Positions 33,129 through 42,423 of a stretch of 64,000 bases of DNA are shown here, one piece after another. The position numbers and the translations under genes are program-made. Below the pieces are notes generated by a model. It worked only from the letters and a program-made list of their open reading frames with translations. It made no database searches and had not been told where the DNA came from. Numbering within the stretch: the stretch's first letter is position 1; every line of letters begins with the position of its first letter. This DNA is from DASZHJ01 sp035507155 (GTDB taxonomy: Bacteria > Pseudomonadota > Alphaproteobacteria > ATCC43930 > CGMCC-115725), in NCBI GenBank assembly GCA_035507155.1, contig DATJOK010000124.1:1-64000 (forward strand), given 5' to 3'.

Positions 33129-35213
33129 TTGAGCAGGGGTTTGGGCGTGCGGCTGGCGGTGGATATCGGCGGCACTTTCACCGACGTGGTGCTGGAGATC
33201 GGCGAGCGGCGGCTGACGCGGAAGGTGCTGACCACGCCCGGTCAACCCGAGGCCGGCGTGCTCACCGGCGTTCATGCGATCCTCGCCGACGGCAGACTCA
33301 CCTTCTCGGACGTGGAAGTGTTCGTGCACGGCACGACGCTCGCCACCAACGCCATCATCGAGCGGCGCGGCGCCCGCACGGCGCTGATCGCCACCGATGG
33401 CTTCCGCGACGTCCTCGATATCGCCAACGAGAGCCGCTACGACCAGTACGATCTCACCATCGAGAAGCCGAAGCCGCTGGTGCCGCGCTCGCTGCGCTTG
33501 ACGGTGCCGGAGCGCATGGACGTGCATGGCGCCGTGCGGCTGCCGCTCGACGAGGGCGCGGTCGGCGCGCTGGTGCCGTTCCTGCGCGACGAGAAGATCG
33601 CGAGCGTGGCGGTTGCCTTCCTGCACTCCTACGTCAATCCGGCGCATGAGCGGCGCACCCGCCAGATCCTGGAGCAGGAGCTGCCGGAGGTACGGGTGAC
33701 GCTCTCCAGCGAGGTCTGTCCGGAAGTGCGCGAATACGAGCGCACCTCGACCGCGGTCGCCAATGCCTATGTGCGGCCGCTGATGGACGGCTATCTCGAG
33801 CGGATGGAGCGGGCGCTGCGAGCGGAAGGGTTCCGCGGCGCCATCTATCTCGTGACCTCCGGTGGCGGCGTCACCTCGATCGATACCGCTCGGAAATTTC
33901 CAGTGCGGCTGGTGGAGTCCGGCCCGGCGGGCGGAGCGATCTTCGCGGCGCAGGTGGCGGCGCGCGCCGGCGAGACCCATGCCCTCTCCTTCGACATGGG
34001 CGGCACCACCGCGAAGATCTGCCTCATCGACAAATACGAGCCGCACACCGCCCGCGTCTTCGAGGTGGACCGCGCCGCGCGCTTCCTCAAGGGGAGCGGC
34101 CTGCCGGTCCGCATTCCCGTCATCGAGATGGTGGAGATCGGCGCCGGCGGCGGCTCGCTTGCCCGGCTCGACCAGCTGAAGCGGGTGACCGTCGGTCCCG
34201 AGAGCGCGGGCTCCGAGCCCGGGCCGGCCTGCTACGGCCGCGGCGGCACCGCGCCGGCGGTGACCGACGCCGATGTCGTGCTCGGCATGATCGATCCCGA
34301 GAGCTTTGCCGGCGGCACCATTGCGCTCGAGCCGGAGCTGTCGCGCCGGGCCCTCGACCAGCATGTGGGCGCCGAGCTCGGACTCACGCCGGAGATGGCG
34401 GCCTTCGCCGTCCACGAGATGGTCTGCGAGAACATGGCGAGCGCCGCCCGCGTTCACGCGGTGGAGCGCGGCGCGATCATCGGCCAGTACACGCTGATCG
34501 CCTTCGGCGGCGCCGCGCCCCTCCACGTGGCGCGTGTCGCCGAGAAGATCGGCGTCGCCCGCGTCATCGTGCCGCCCAATGCCGGCGTCGGCTCCGCGGT
34601 CGGGTTCCTGGCGGCGCCGGTCTCCTACGAGCTGGTGCGCAGCCGCCACATGCGCCTCGACCGTTTCGACGCCTCGGCGGCGAGCGCGCTGCTCGACGAG
34701 ATGTCGCGTGAGGCCGCAGCGATCGTCGAGCTCGGCGCCCGCGGCCAGCCGATCCAGGAGCGCCGCCTCGCCTACATGCGCTATGTGGGCCAGGGTCACG
34801 AGATCACGGTCGCTCTCCCCGCGACGGCGCTCGCCGCAGCTGACGCGCAAACCCTTCGCACCGCCTTCGAGAAGGAATATGCCGCGCTCTTCGCGCGCTC
34901 GATCCCGGCGGCACCCATCGAGATCCTGAGCTGGTCGGTGCTGGTCTCCACGGAGACCCGGCTGCCGGAGCCGGCCGGCAGGGCTGCTTCGGCGCCGGCA
35001 CCCAAGCCCGCGGGGCACCGCTTCGTCTTCGACGGCCGCTCGGGCAAAAGCATCGAGGTTCCGCTCTACCGCCGCACGCAGATGAAGCCGGGTGCCGCCG
35101 TCCCGGGTCCGGCGGTGATCGCCGAGGACGAGACCTCCACTTTCATCTCCGCCAGCTTCACCGCCCATATCGACGGCGCCGGCTCCATCGTCATGGACCG
35201 CAAGAGCGCCTGA
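33129..35213 (+). CDS. hyuA: Hydantoinase/oxoprolinase subunit A (HyuA)
   Basis: A 694-residue ATP-dependent ring-opening subunit. The N-terminal actin-like phosphate motif is LAVDIGGTFTDVVLE; VHGTTLATNAIIER, SGPAGGAIFAA and SFDMGGTTAKICLID follow. With HyuB it hydrolyses cyclic amides such as N-methylhydantoin or 5-oxoproline using ATP. TTG 33129 is chosen because GGAGG sits seven bases upstream; an ATG at 33087 is in frame but lacks such a site. It heads a five-gene operon with hyuB and a TRAP transporter. Confidence 0.92.
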   Translation: MSRGLGVRLAVDIGGTFTDVVLEIGERRLTRKVLTTPGQPEAGVLTGVHAILADGRLTFSDVEVFVHGTTLATNAIIERRGARTALIATDGFRDVLDIANESRYDQYDLTIEKPKPLVPRSLRLTVPERMDVHGAVRLPLDEGAVGALVPFLRDEKIASVAVAFLHSYVNPAHERRTRQILEQELPEVRVTLSSEVCPEVREYERTSTAVANAYVRPLMDGYLERMERALRAEGFRGAIYLVTSGGGVTSIDTARKFPVRLVESGPAGGAIFAAQVAARAGETHALSFDMGGTTAKICLIDKYEPHTARVFEVDRAARFLKGSGLPVRIPVIEMVEIGAGGGSLARLDQLKRVTVGPESAGSEPGPACYGRGGTAPAVTDADVVLGMIDPESFAGGTIALEPELSRRALDQHVGAELGLTPEMAAFAVHEMVCENMASAARVHAVERGAIIGQYTLIAFGGAAPLHVARVAEKIGVARVIVPPNAGVGSAVGFLAAPVSYELVRSRHMRLDRFDASAASALLDEMSREAAAIVELGARGQPIQERRLAYMRYVGQGHEITVALPATALAAADAQTLRTAFEKEYAALFARSIPAAPIEILSWSVLVSTETRLPEPAGRAASAPAPKPAGHRFVFDGRSGKSIEVPLYRRTQMKPGAAVPGPAVIAEDETSTFISASFTAHIDGAGSIVMDRKSA

Positions 35214-35224
35214 GGAGATCGACC

Positions 35225-36880
35225 ATGAGCCCGCCCGACAACATCGGCCTCATCGACCTGCAGATCATGTGGAACCGCCTGATCGGCGTGGTCGAGGAGC
35301 AGGCGCAGACCCTGATGCGCACCGCCTTCAGCCCGATCGTGCGCGAATGCGGCGACCTGTCGGCGGGCGTCTTCGATATCGAGGGACGGATGCTGGCGCA
35401 GGCGGTCACCGGCACCCCCGGTCACGTCAATTCCATGGCAGAATCGGTGAAGCACTTCATCCGCCATTTCCCGGTCGCGACGATGCAGCCGGGCGATGCC
35501 TACATCACCAACGATCCGTGGATGGGGACCGGCCATCTCAACGATTTCGTGGTGACGACGCCCTGCTTCCGGAACGGCAGGCTGGTCGCCCTCTTCTCCT
35601 GCACCAGCCACCTCATGGACATCGGCGGCATCGGCTTCGGGCCGGATGGCACCGACGTCTTCATGGAAGGCCTCTATATCCCGATGCTGAAGCTCATCGA
35701 CCAGGGGCGTGTCAACGAGACGCTGATGGCGATGATCCGCTCCAACACGCGGCTCCCCACCGACACCGAGGGTGACGTCTACTCGCTCGCCGCCTGCAAC
35801 GATGTCGGTTGCCAGCGGCTGGTCGAAATGATGGACGAGTTCGCCATCGAGAGCCTCGATCCCTTGGCCGAGCACATCATCGCCCGCTCCCGCGAGGCGG
35901 TGCTGGAGGAGATCCGCAAGCTGCCGCGCGGCACCTGGAAGAGCGCCATGGTGGTGGACGGTTACGACCGGCCGGTGACGCTCGCCGCCGCGCTCACCGT
36001 CCACGCGGACGGCATCCACGTGGATTTCATCGGCACCTCGGAATGCTCCAAATACGGCATCAACGTGCCGCTCGCCTATACCACCGCCTATACGGTCTTC
36101 GGCCTCGGCTGCGTGGTGGCCTCGCGCATTCCCAACAACGCGGGCTCGCTGGAGCCGCTCACCGTCTCGGCGCCGGAAGGCTCGATCCTCAACGCGCCGA
36201 AGCCGGCGCCGGTCGCCTCGCGCCACGTGATCGGCCAGATGCTGCCGGACGTCGCCTTCGGCTGCCTGCGCCAGGTCATTCCCGACCGTGTGCCGGCGGA
36301 GGGCACCTCCTGCCTCTGGAACCTCAACGTCCGCGGCCAGACCAGGAGCGGCGCCGGCGGCAGGTACGGTTTCTCCATGGCGATCACCAGCAACGGCGGC
36401 ACCGGCGCCCGGCCCGAGCAGGACGGCCTCTCCGCCACCGCCTATCCGAGCGGCGTGCGCGGCACGCCGGTGGAGATCGCCGAGACGCAGACGCCGCTCA
36501 TCTTCTGGCGCAAGGAATTCCGCCCCGACAGCGGCGGCGCCGGCCGCACCCGCGGGGGCATGGGGCAGGTCATCGAGATCGAGAGCGGCGTCGGCGCGCC
36601 CTTCGAGCTGCTGGCTGCCTTCGACCGCATCGACCATCCGCCGCGCGGCAGCGCCGGCGGCAAGGACGGCGCCGCCGGCTACGTCGGCCTTAAATCGGGC
36701 CTGCGCATGAAGGGCAAAGGCTTCCAGGAAGTGCCGCCGGAGGATCGCATGGTCGTGCTGACGCCGGGCGGCGCCGGGATCGGCGACCCGCATCAGCGCG
36801 ATCCCCGGCAGGTGGCGCAGGATCTCGCCGACGGGCTGATCTCGGCGGAAACCGCCCGGGACGTCTACGGCGCACGATGA
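35225..36880 (+). CDS. hyuB: Hydantoinase/oxoprolinase subunit B (HyuB)
   Basis: A 551-residue partner of HyuA. Blocks typical of the family are RTAFSPIVRECGDLSAGVFD, the metal-site region GDAYITNDPWMGTGHLNDF and SHLMDIGG, and the Gly-rich FRPDSGGAGRTRGGMG near the C-terminus. GAGGAG lies upstream of the ATG, 11 bases after hyuA. The TRAP genes follow on the same strand, which suggests that the imported compound is its substrate. Confidence 0.92.
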   Translation: MSPPDNIGLIDLQIMWNRLIGVVEEQAQTLMRTAFSPIVRECGDLSAGVFDIEGRMLAQAVTGTPGHVNSMAESVKHFIRHFPVATMQPGDAYITNDPWMGTGHLNDFVVTTPCFRNGRLVALFSCTSHLMDIGGIGFGPDGTDVFMEGLYIPMLKLIDQGRVNETLMAMIRSNTRLPTDTEGDVYSLAACNDVGCQRLVEMMDEFAIESLDPLAEHIIARSREAVLEEIRKLPRGTWKSAMVVDGYDRPVTLAAALTVHADGIHVDFIGTSECSKYGINVPLAYTTAYTVFGLGCVVASRIPNNAGSLEPLTVSAPEGSILNAPKPAPVASRHVIGQMLPDVAFGCLRQVIPDRVPAEGTSCLWNLNVRGQTRSGAGGRYGFSMAITSNGGTGARPEQDGLSATAYPSGVRGTPVEIAETQTPLIFWRKEFRPDSGGAGRTRGGMGQVIEIESGVGAPFELLAAFDRIDHPPRGSAGGKDGAAGYVGLKSGLRMKGKGFQEVPPEDRMVVLTPGGAGIGDPHQRDPRQVAQDLADGLISAETARDVYGAR

Positions 36881-36912
36881 CGATGTCAGCGAAGCACAGG
36901 GAAGGCAAAGCG

Positions 36913-37914
36913 ATGAGACTCACCCGACGCAAGGTTCTCTCCATCGGCGCCGCCGCGGTCGCCGCGGCGGCCATTCGGCCCGTCCGCGCCGCCGACAAGA
37001 TCCAATGGGATCTGTCGACGGTCTGGCCGGAGAGCAACTTTCATACCCAGAACGCCCGGCGTTTCGCCGAGGAGGTCGCCAAGGCGACTGGCGGCGCGGT
37101 GGAGATCACCGTCAAGTCCGGCGGTCAGCTGGGATTCAAGGGACCGGAGCATCTCCGCGCCGTGCGCGACGGGTTGGTGCCGGTCGCCGACGTGCTCGAC
37201 ATCCAGCAGATCGGCGATGAGCCGATCCTCGGCGTCGAATCGATCCCGTTCCTGGTGGGCTCGCCGGAGCAGCTCAAGGTGCTCCACAAGTACATGCGGC
37301 CGATCTACAACCAGGTCGCCCAACGCAACAATCAGAAAATCCTCTACATCGTTCCCTGGCCGACCCAGTACCTGCATCTCAACGTCAAGACCGACAATCT
37401 CGACGGGCTCAAGGGCATCAAGATCCGCGTCCCCGACAAGAATGCCCAGGACATGCTGGCGGCGATCGGCATGTCGCCGATCCTGATTCCCTGGGGCGAG
37501 ACCATCCCGGCGCTCGCTTCCGGCGCGGTCTCCGGCGTCTCCACCTCGGCGACCTCCGGCGTCGATGGCAAGTTCTGGGAGTTCCTCAAGTACATCTATC
37601 CGACCAACCACGTCTGGTCGTGCCAGATGATGGACGTCAACCTCGACGCCTGGGGCAAGCTGACCCCGGCGCAGCAGAAGACTATCACCGACATCGCAGC
37701 GAAGCTGGAGCCGGAATTCTGGGCGGTCTCGGCGCAGAACGACAAGGACAGCCTGAAGACGCTCACCGACAACGGCATGCAGGTGGTGCCGGTGCCGTCG
37801 GCGATGATGCAGGCGATGCGCGAGAAGACGGCGCCGCTGCTGGAGGCGTTCCTGAAGCGCGTTCCCGAGGCGGAGAAGCCGGTGCGCGCCTATCTCGCCG
37901 ACGTCAAGGCGTGA
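36913..37914 (+). CDS. dctP: TRAP transporter solute-binding protein (DctP family)
   Basis: A 333-residue periplasmic protein. A twin-arginine-like leader (LTRRKVLSIG, then an Ala-rich stretch ending AAD) precedes the DctP fold with WPESNFHTQNARRFAEEV, LKGIKIRVPDKNAQ and LASGAVSGVSTS. It delivers an organic acid or similar ligand to DctQM. ATG 36913 has AGGGAAGG upstream and is preferred over an in-frame ATG overlapping the hyuB stop. Confidence 0.9.
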   Translation: MRLTRRKVLSIGAAAVAAAAIRPVRAADKIQWDLSTVWPESNFHTQNARRFAEEVAKATGGAVEITVKSGGQLGFKGPEHLRAVRDGLVPVADVLDIQQIGDEPILGVESIPFLVGSPEQLKVLHKYMRPIYNQVAQRNNQKILYIVPWPTQYLHLNVKTDNLDGLKGIKIRVPDKNAQDMLAAIGMSPILIPWGETIPALASGAVSGVSTSATSGVDGKFWEFLKYIYPTNHVWSCQMMDVNLDAWGKLTPAQQKTITDIAAKLEPEFWAVSAQNDKDSLKTLTDNGMQVVPVPSAMMQAMREKTAPLLEAFLKRVPEAEKPVRAYLADVKA

Positions 37915-37924
37915 GGCAGGGCGC

Positions 37925-38530
37925 GTGACGGCCGAAGCAGTGCACGGAGCGTCTCGGGGCCCGGCGATCAATGCCGGGGCGCCGGCGGTGCTGCGGCCGC
38001 TTCTCAACTGCATCGACTGGTTGGGACGGCTCGACGGCTGGATCGCGGGCGTCTGCCTCGCGGCGCTCACCCTGCTGATGATCAGCGAGGTGACGGTGCG
38101 GGCGCTCTCCAACGTCTTCCCCTGGGTCCCGGCGAGCGTGCCGAACGCCTGGGAGTACAGCTCCTATCTGATGGCGGCGAGCTTCACTTTCGGCGCCGCC
38201 ATGACGCTGCGCGCCGGCGGCCACATCCGGGTGACCCTGGTGCTCGCCCGCGCGACGCCGGAGCTGCGCCGGGTGATGGAGGTGGGTGCCGCGCTCGGCG
38301 GGACGATCCTGACCGGCTTTCTCGCCTATGCCATGGTGCGCTTCACCTGGAGCGCTTTCGCGCGCGGCCAGACCTCGATCTCCAGCGACACGCCGCTCTG
38401 GATTCCGGAAAGCCTCATCACTTTCGGCTTCCTGCTGATGGCGGCGCAGTTCCTGGCCCGGCTCATCCAGGCGATCTGGGGCCTGAAGCTCGAGGATCCG
38501 GCGCTCCGCGTCGCCTCGGTGGCGGAATAG
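37925..38530 (+). CDS. dctQ: TRAP transporter small permease (DctQ)
   Basis: A 201-residue protein with four predicted membrane helices. It shows the DctQ pattern of VTVRALSNVFP after the first helix and AWEYSSYLMAASFTFGAAMTLRAGGHIRV in the middle. GTG start ten bases after dctP. Inner-membrane partner of DctM. Confidence 0.88.
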   Translation: MTAEAVHGASRGPAINAGAPAVLRPLLNCIDWLGRLDGWIAGVCLAALTLLMISEVTVRALSNVFPWVPASVPNAWEYSSYLMAASFTFGAAMTLRAGGHIRVTLVLARATPELRRVMEVGAALGGTILTGFLAYAMVRFTWSAFARGQTSISSDTPLWIPESLITFGFLLMAAQFLARLIQAIWGLKLEDPALRVASVAE

Positions 38531-38545
38531 CCTGCGGGCTGCTCG

Positions 38546-39850
38546 ATGCTCCTCGTCTCCCTCACCATGTTCGCGCTGCTCTTCGGCCTGCTGGCCGGCG
38601 GGCTCTGGATCGGCCTCACCCTCGGCCTCACCGGCGTTACGCTGCTGGCGCTCTTCCGCAGCGTGCCGCTCGACAAGCTGGTGCCGCAATACGCCTGGAA
38701 CATCCTGACCACCCAGGAGCTGCTGGCGCTGCCGCTCTTCATCATCATGGGCGAGCTTCTCTTCCGCACTCGCCTCTCCCGCTCACTCTTCCAGGGCCTG
38801 GCGCCCTGGGCCGGGCTGCTGCCGGGACGGCTCCTCCACGTCAATGTCATCGGCTGCTCGATCTTCGCGGCGATCTCCGGCTCCTCCGCCGCGACGACCC
38901 AGGTGGTGGGGCGGATCTCCCTCAACGAGCTGACGCGGCGCGGCTATGGCAAGGAGATCGCCATCGGCAGCCTCGCCGGCGCCGGCACCCTCGGCTTCCT
39001 GATCCCGCCCAGCAACATCATGATCATCTATGGCGTGCTGGGCGATGTCTCGGTGCTGAAGCTCTTCACCGCGGGGTTCATTCCGGGTTTCTTGCTGGCG
39101 GCCTGCTTCATGGCCTGGGTGATGCTGCACACGGCGGTCCGGCGTGACCTGGTGCCGGCGAGCGAGCGGGCGCTGAGCCGCGTCACCTGGGCGGAGCGGT
39201 TCGCTTCGCTCAGGGATCTGGGGCCGGCGGTCCTGCTGATCGCCTGCGTGCTGGGCTCGATCTATGGCGGGCTTGCCACACCCTCCGAGGCCGCGGCGGT
39301 GGGCGTCGCCGGCGCGGTGGTGGTGGCGCTGCTGCAGGGCGGCTTGACGTTGCAGGGCGCCAAGGAGGTCGCCATGGGCTCGGTGCAGACCTGCAGCATG
39401 ATCGCCTTGATCGTGCTCGGCGCCTCGATCCTCGGAAGCGCCGCCGCCTTCCTCGGCATCCCCGGCGCCATCGCCGAGTTCGTGCGCGCCCTCCACCTCA
39501 CGCCCTTCATGCTGATCGTGGTGCTGATCGGCTTCTACCTGGTGCTCGGCTGCTTCCTCGACGGCTTCAGCATGATCGTGATGACGCTCCCGATCGTGCT
39601 GCCGATCGTGAAGGCGGCAGGCTTCGATCCCATCTGGTTCGGCATCTTCCTGGTGCTGGTGGTGGAGATGTCGCAGATCACGCCGCCGGTGGGCTTCAAC
39701 CTGTTCGTGATCCAGGGCCTGACCGAGGACAGCCTCGGCTACATCGCGCGGGTGACGCTCCCCTACCTCGCGATCATGATCCTGTTCACGCTCCTGCTGA
39801 CCCTCTTCCCCGAGATCGCCCTCTGGCTCCCCACCCACCTCAAAGGGTGA
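38546..39850 (+). CDS. dctM: TRAP transporter large permease (DctM)
   Basis: A 434-residue permease with about 12 helices. Characteristic segments are LPLFIIMGELLFRT, the Ser-rich turn ISGSSAATT, GAGTLGFLIPPSN and the C-terminal ITPPVGFNLFVIQG. It imports the ligand with a sodium or proton gradient. Last gene of the hyuAB-dctPQM unit, convergent with the enoyl-CoA hydratase gene with three bases between. Confidence 0.93.
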   Translation: MLLVSLTMFALLFGLLAGGLWIGLTLGLTGVTLLALFRSVPLDKLVPQYAWNILTTQELLALPLFIIMGELLFRTRLSRSLFQGLAPWAGLLPGRLLHVNVIGCSIFAAISGSSAATTQVVGRISLNELTRRGYGKEIAIGSLAGAGTLGFLIPPSNIMIIYGVLGDVSVLKLFTAGFIPGFLLAACFMAWVMLHTAVRRDLVPASERALSRVTWAERFASLRDLGPAVLLIACVLGSIYGGLATPSEAAAVGVAGAVVVALLQGGLTLQGAKEVAMGSVQTCSMIALIVLGASILGSAAAFLGIPGAIAEFVRALHLTPFMLIVVLIGFYLVLGCFLDGFSMIVMTLPIVLPIVKAAGFDPIWFGIFLVLVVEMSQITPPVGFNLFVIQGLTEDSLGYIARVTLPYLAIMILFTLLLTLFPEIALWLPTHLKG

Positions 39851-39853
39851 ATC

Positions 39854-40642
39854 CTACCGCGCCTTGAACTGCGGCTTGCGCTTCTCCATGAAGGCGCGGC
39901 GCCCCTCGATGTAGTCCTCGCTGGCAAAGCACCGGGCGACCATCTGCTCGGAGACCTCCATGTCGCGCTCGGTGGGATCCCGCAGCAGCTCCTGCACCGT
40001 GCGCTTCACCGCCGCGATGGTGAGCGGCGCGTTCCCAGCGATGGTGGTGGCGTAGTCCTCGACGAAATGCTCGAGCGTGCTGGCGCTAACGACCTGGTTG
40101 ACGAGGCCCATGGTGAGCGCCTGCTCGGCGGTGAACTGCTTGGCGGTAAAGAACAGCTCCTTCGCCGCGGCTGGGCCCACCAGGTCCATCAGCTTGCGGA
40201 TCCCCTTGTGGCCGTAGCCGAGGCCCAGCTTCGCCGCGGGAATGCCGAATTTCGAGTTGTCGGAGCAGATCCTGAGATCGCAGCAGGTGATGACGCTGAC
40301 GCCACCGCCGATGCAATAGCCCTGGATCTGCGCGATGGTCGGCTTGGCGAAGCCATGGAGCTTGGTCGAGAAGATGTCGGTGGTGTGATTATAGAGCTTT
40401 ACCGCCTCCTCGCTCGCCCGCTCGCTCTCGAACTTCGAGATATCGGCGCCGGAGACGAAGGCTTTGCCGCCAGCGCCGGAGATCACCACGACGCGGATCT
40501 CGGGATCGGCGGCGAAAACGTCTAGGATCTCGGCCCCTGCCTGCCACATCTCGAGCGAGACTGCGTTGTGGCGCTCAGGGTTGTTGAAAATCATGCGGCC
40601 GATGGCGCCGTCCTTGCGCATCAGCATCTTGTCGGTGGCCAT
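39854..40642 (-). CDS. Enoyl-CoA hydratase/isomerase family protein
   Basis: A 262-residue crotonase. The oxyanion-hole blocks are SGAGGKAFVSGADIS and IQGYCIGGGVSVITCCDLRI. The usual catalytic Glu after the second hole is replaced in context by KFGIPAAKLGLGY, so either isomerase or hydratase activity is possible. It probably shares a unit with the CoA-transferase 29 bp upstream; the two would activate and process an acyl-CoA. Confidence 0.85.
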   Translation of the reverse strand: MATDKMLMRKDGAIGRMIFNNPERHNAVSLEMWQAGAEILDVFAADPEIRVVVISGAGGKAFVSGADISKFESERASEEAVKLYNHTTDIFSTKLHGFAKPTIAQIQGYCIGGGVSVITCCDLRICSDNSKFGIPAAKLGLGYGHKGIRKLMDLVGPAAAKELFFTAKQFTAEQALTMGLVNQVVSASTLEHFVEDYATTIAGNAPLTIAAVKRTVQELLRDPTERDMEVSEQMVARCFASEDYIEGRRAFMEKRKPQFKAR

Positions 40643-40671
40643 TCAGATACTCCGTTGCTGCACGTGAGGGC

Positions 40672-41859
40672 TCAGACGACGCCCCGTTGCTTGAAAGCGG
40701 CGATCTCCCCGGCACCATAGCCGAGCTCGCCCAGGATCTCCTCCGTATGCTGCCCGGCCTTGGGCGGCTCGACGACGAGATGGCTCGGCGTCCGGCTCAG
40801 CTTCATCGGCTGGCCCTGGAGCTCGATCTCGCCGCGCATGCCGGTCTCCAGCCGCTCAACCATGCCGAGATGCTTCACCTGGGGATCGGCGAAGACCTCG
40901 TCCATCGCATAAATCGGACCGCAGGGCACGCCGATCTCGTTGAAGCGCGCAATCCACTCGGCGCTGGTCCGCGTGCGCACGATCTCGCCGATCTCGTGGT
41001 TGAGGGCGTCGCGGTTCTTGGAGCGGTCTTTGCTGGTGGCATAGGCCGGGTTCCTGAGGAACTGCGGCGCCTCCATCGCCTCGCAGAAGCGCACCCAGAT
41101 ATGGCCGCCGGAAGCGGCAATGTTGATGTGGCCGTCCTTGGTCTGGAACACGCCCGTCGGGATGGAGGTCGGATGGTTGTTTCCCGCCTGGGGCGGCACC
41201 TCGTGGTCGACGAGCCAGCGCGCCGCCTGGAAGTCCAGCATGAAGAGCTGCGCCTGCAGCAGCGAGGTCTGCACCCACTGCCCTTGGCCCGATGTCTCGC
41301 GCTCGAGGAGCGCTACCAGGATGCCCATGGCGCAGAAGATGCCGGCGGTGAGGTCGGCGATCGGAATGCCGACCCGGACCGGCCCCTGACCGGGGAGCCC
41401 GGTGATCGACATCAGACCGCCCATCCCCTGCGCCACCTGGTCGAAGCCCGGCCGGTCGCGATAGGGTCCGTCCTGGCCGAAGCCCGAGATCGAGCCGTAG
41501 ACCAGGCGCGGATTGACCTTGCGCATCGTCTCGTAGTCGATGCCGAGGCGGTTTTTCACGTCCGGTCGGTAATTCTCCACCAGCACGTCCGCGCGCTTGA
41601 CCAGCCGGGTCAGAATTTCGACTCCCGCGGGCTGCTTGAGGTCGAGCGTCATGCTGCGCTTGTTGCGGTGGAGGTTCATGAAATCGGAGCCGTCGCGCGG
41701 TCCCCCCATACCCTCGCCGCCGGTGTCGGGCATCTCCACCTTGATGACGTCGGCGCCCCAGTCGGCGAGCTGCCGCACGCAGGTCGGGCCGGCGCGCACG
41801 CGCGTGAGATCGATCACCGTGAAGCGCTTCAGCGCGTCGGAAGCCGGCCGAAAAGGCAT
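40672..41859 (-). CDS. CaiB/BaiF family CoA-transferase
   Basis: A 395-residue class III CoA-transferase with VIDLTRVRAGPTCVRQLADWGADVIKVE at the N-terminus, RNKRSMTLDLK, and the catalytic Asp in GIPIADLTAG. It moves CoA between carboxylic acids without ATP. A strong AGGAGGAG precedes the ATG. Followed by the enoyl-CoA hydratase in the same direction. Confidence 0.9.
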   Translation of the reverse strand: MPFRPASDALKRFTVIDLTRVRAGPTCVRQLADWGADVIKVEMPDTGGEGMGGPRDGSDFMNLHRNKRSMTLDLKQPAGVEILTRLVKRADVLVENYRPDVKNRLGIDYETMRKVNPRLVYGSISGFGQDGPYRDRPGFDQVAQGMGGLMSITGLPGQGPVRVGIPIADLTAGIFCAMGILVALLERETSGQGQWVQTSLLQAQLFMLDFQAARWLVDHEVPPQAGNNHPTSIPTGVFQTKDGHINIAASGGHIWVRFCEAMEAPQFLRNPAYATSKDRSKNRDALNHEIGEIVRTRTSAEWIARFNEIGVPCGPIYAMDEVFADPQVKHLGMVERLETGMRGEIELQGQPMKLSRTPSHLVVEPPKAGQHTEEILGELGYGAGEIAAFKQRGVV

Positions 41860-42050
41860 GTCTCCTCCTTGTTTGTCCTCGGGCAGGCAGCGGCCACGTC
41901 AGCCCCGCCCGCCCCTGCAAGCTTCAGCCGCATCATTCAGCCATTTGCGGATAGCGGCAAGCCGGAGCGTGTCGCGCCGCTCTGGCGGCACCACGGCGCC
42001 CGTCGCCGAGAGCCGCTCGCCCGCCGCCCGGATCTCGCCGCCGTCCGCGG

Positions 42051-42353
42051 TCAGATCTTGCCGAGGATCTCCCGCTTGATCGCCCGGATGCGGGCCTCAT
42101 CGCGCCGGTAGAACGTCCACTGCTTGATCCGCTTCGGCCGCACCAGGCCGGCCTGGGCCAGGATCCGCATGTGCTCGCTCACCGTCGGCTGGCTGACGCC
42201 GAGCTTCTCGGCGATGAGCACGCCGCAGACGCCGTCGCGCACCAGGTCGCCGTCCACCTGCGGCGGGAAATGCGCCCGGGGATCGCGCAGCCATTCCAGG
42301 ATCTGCAGCCGGCGGTCGTTGGCGAGCGCGCGGATGGCATGAACGATAGTCAT
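42051..42353 (-). CDS. ArsR-family transcriptional regulator
   Basis: A 100-residue winged-helix protein. The HTH is GVLIAEKLGVSQPTVSEHMRIL, with the wing RRDEARI after a basic strand. Family members are usually repressors responding to metals or small molecules; no obvious metal Cys/His cluster is seen beyond one Cys just before the HTH. It is divergent from the dehydratase-ridA genes and may control them. The promoter next to it places the transcript start close to the ATG. Confidence 0.85.
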   Translation of the reverse strand: MTIVHAIRALANDRRLQILEWLRDPRAHFPPQVDGDLVRDGVCGVLIAEKLGVSQPTVSEHMRILAQAGLVRPKRIKQWTFYRRDEARIRAIKREILGKI

Positions 42354-42358
42354 ATTGC

Positions 42359-42387
42359 CAATTAGCCAAGAGACGAATTAATGTCAA
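42359..42387 (-). promoter_or_regulatory. Candidate promoter of the ArsR gene
   Basis: On the minus strand TTGACA (42387-42382), a perfect -35 hexamer, is followed after 17 bases by TAATTG (42364-42359), a weak -10. A TTGGC direct repeat with eight-base period lies over this region. With this -10 the transcript would begin about at the ATG (42353), so the mRNA could be leaderless. The same interval drives the divergent dehydratase gene. Confidence 0.35.
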
Positions 42388-42423
42388 GCCCGGAGCCCGC
42401 GCGGCACTGACAGGGAGACGGCA

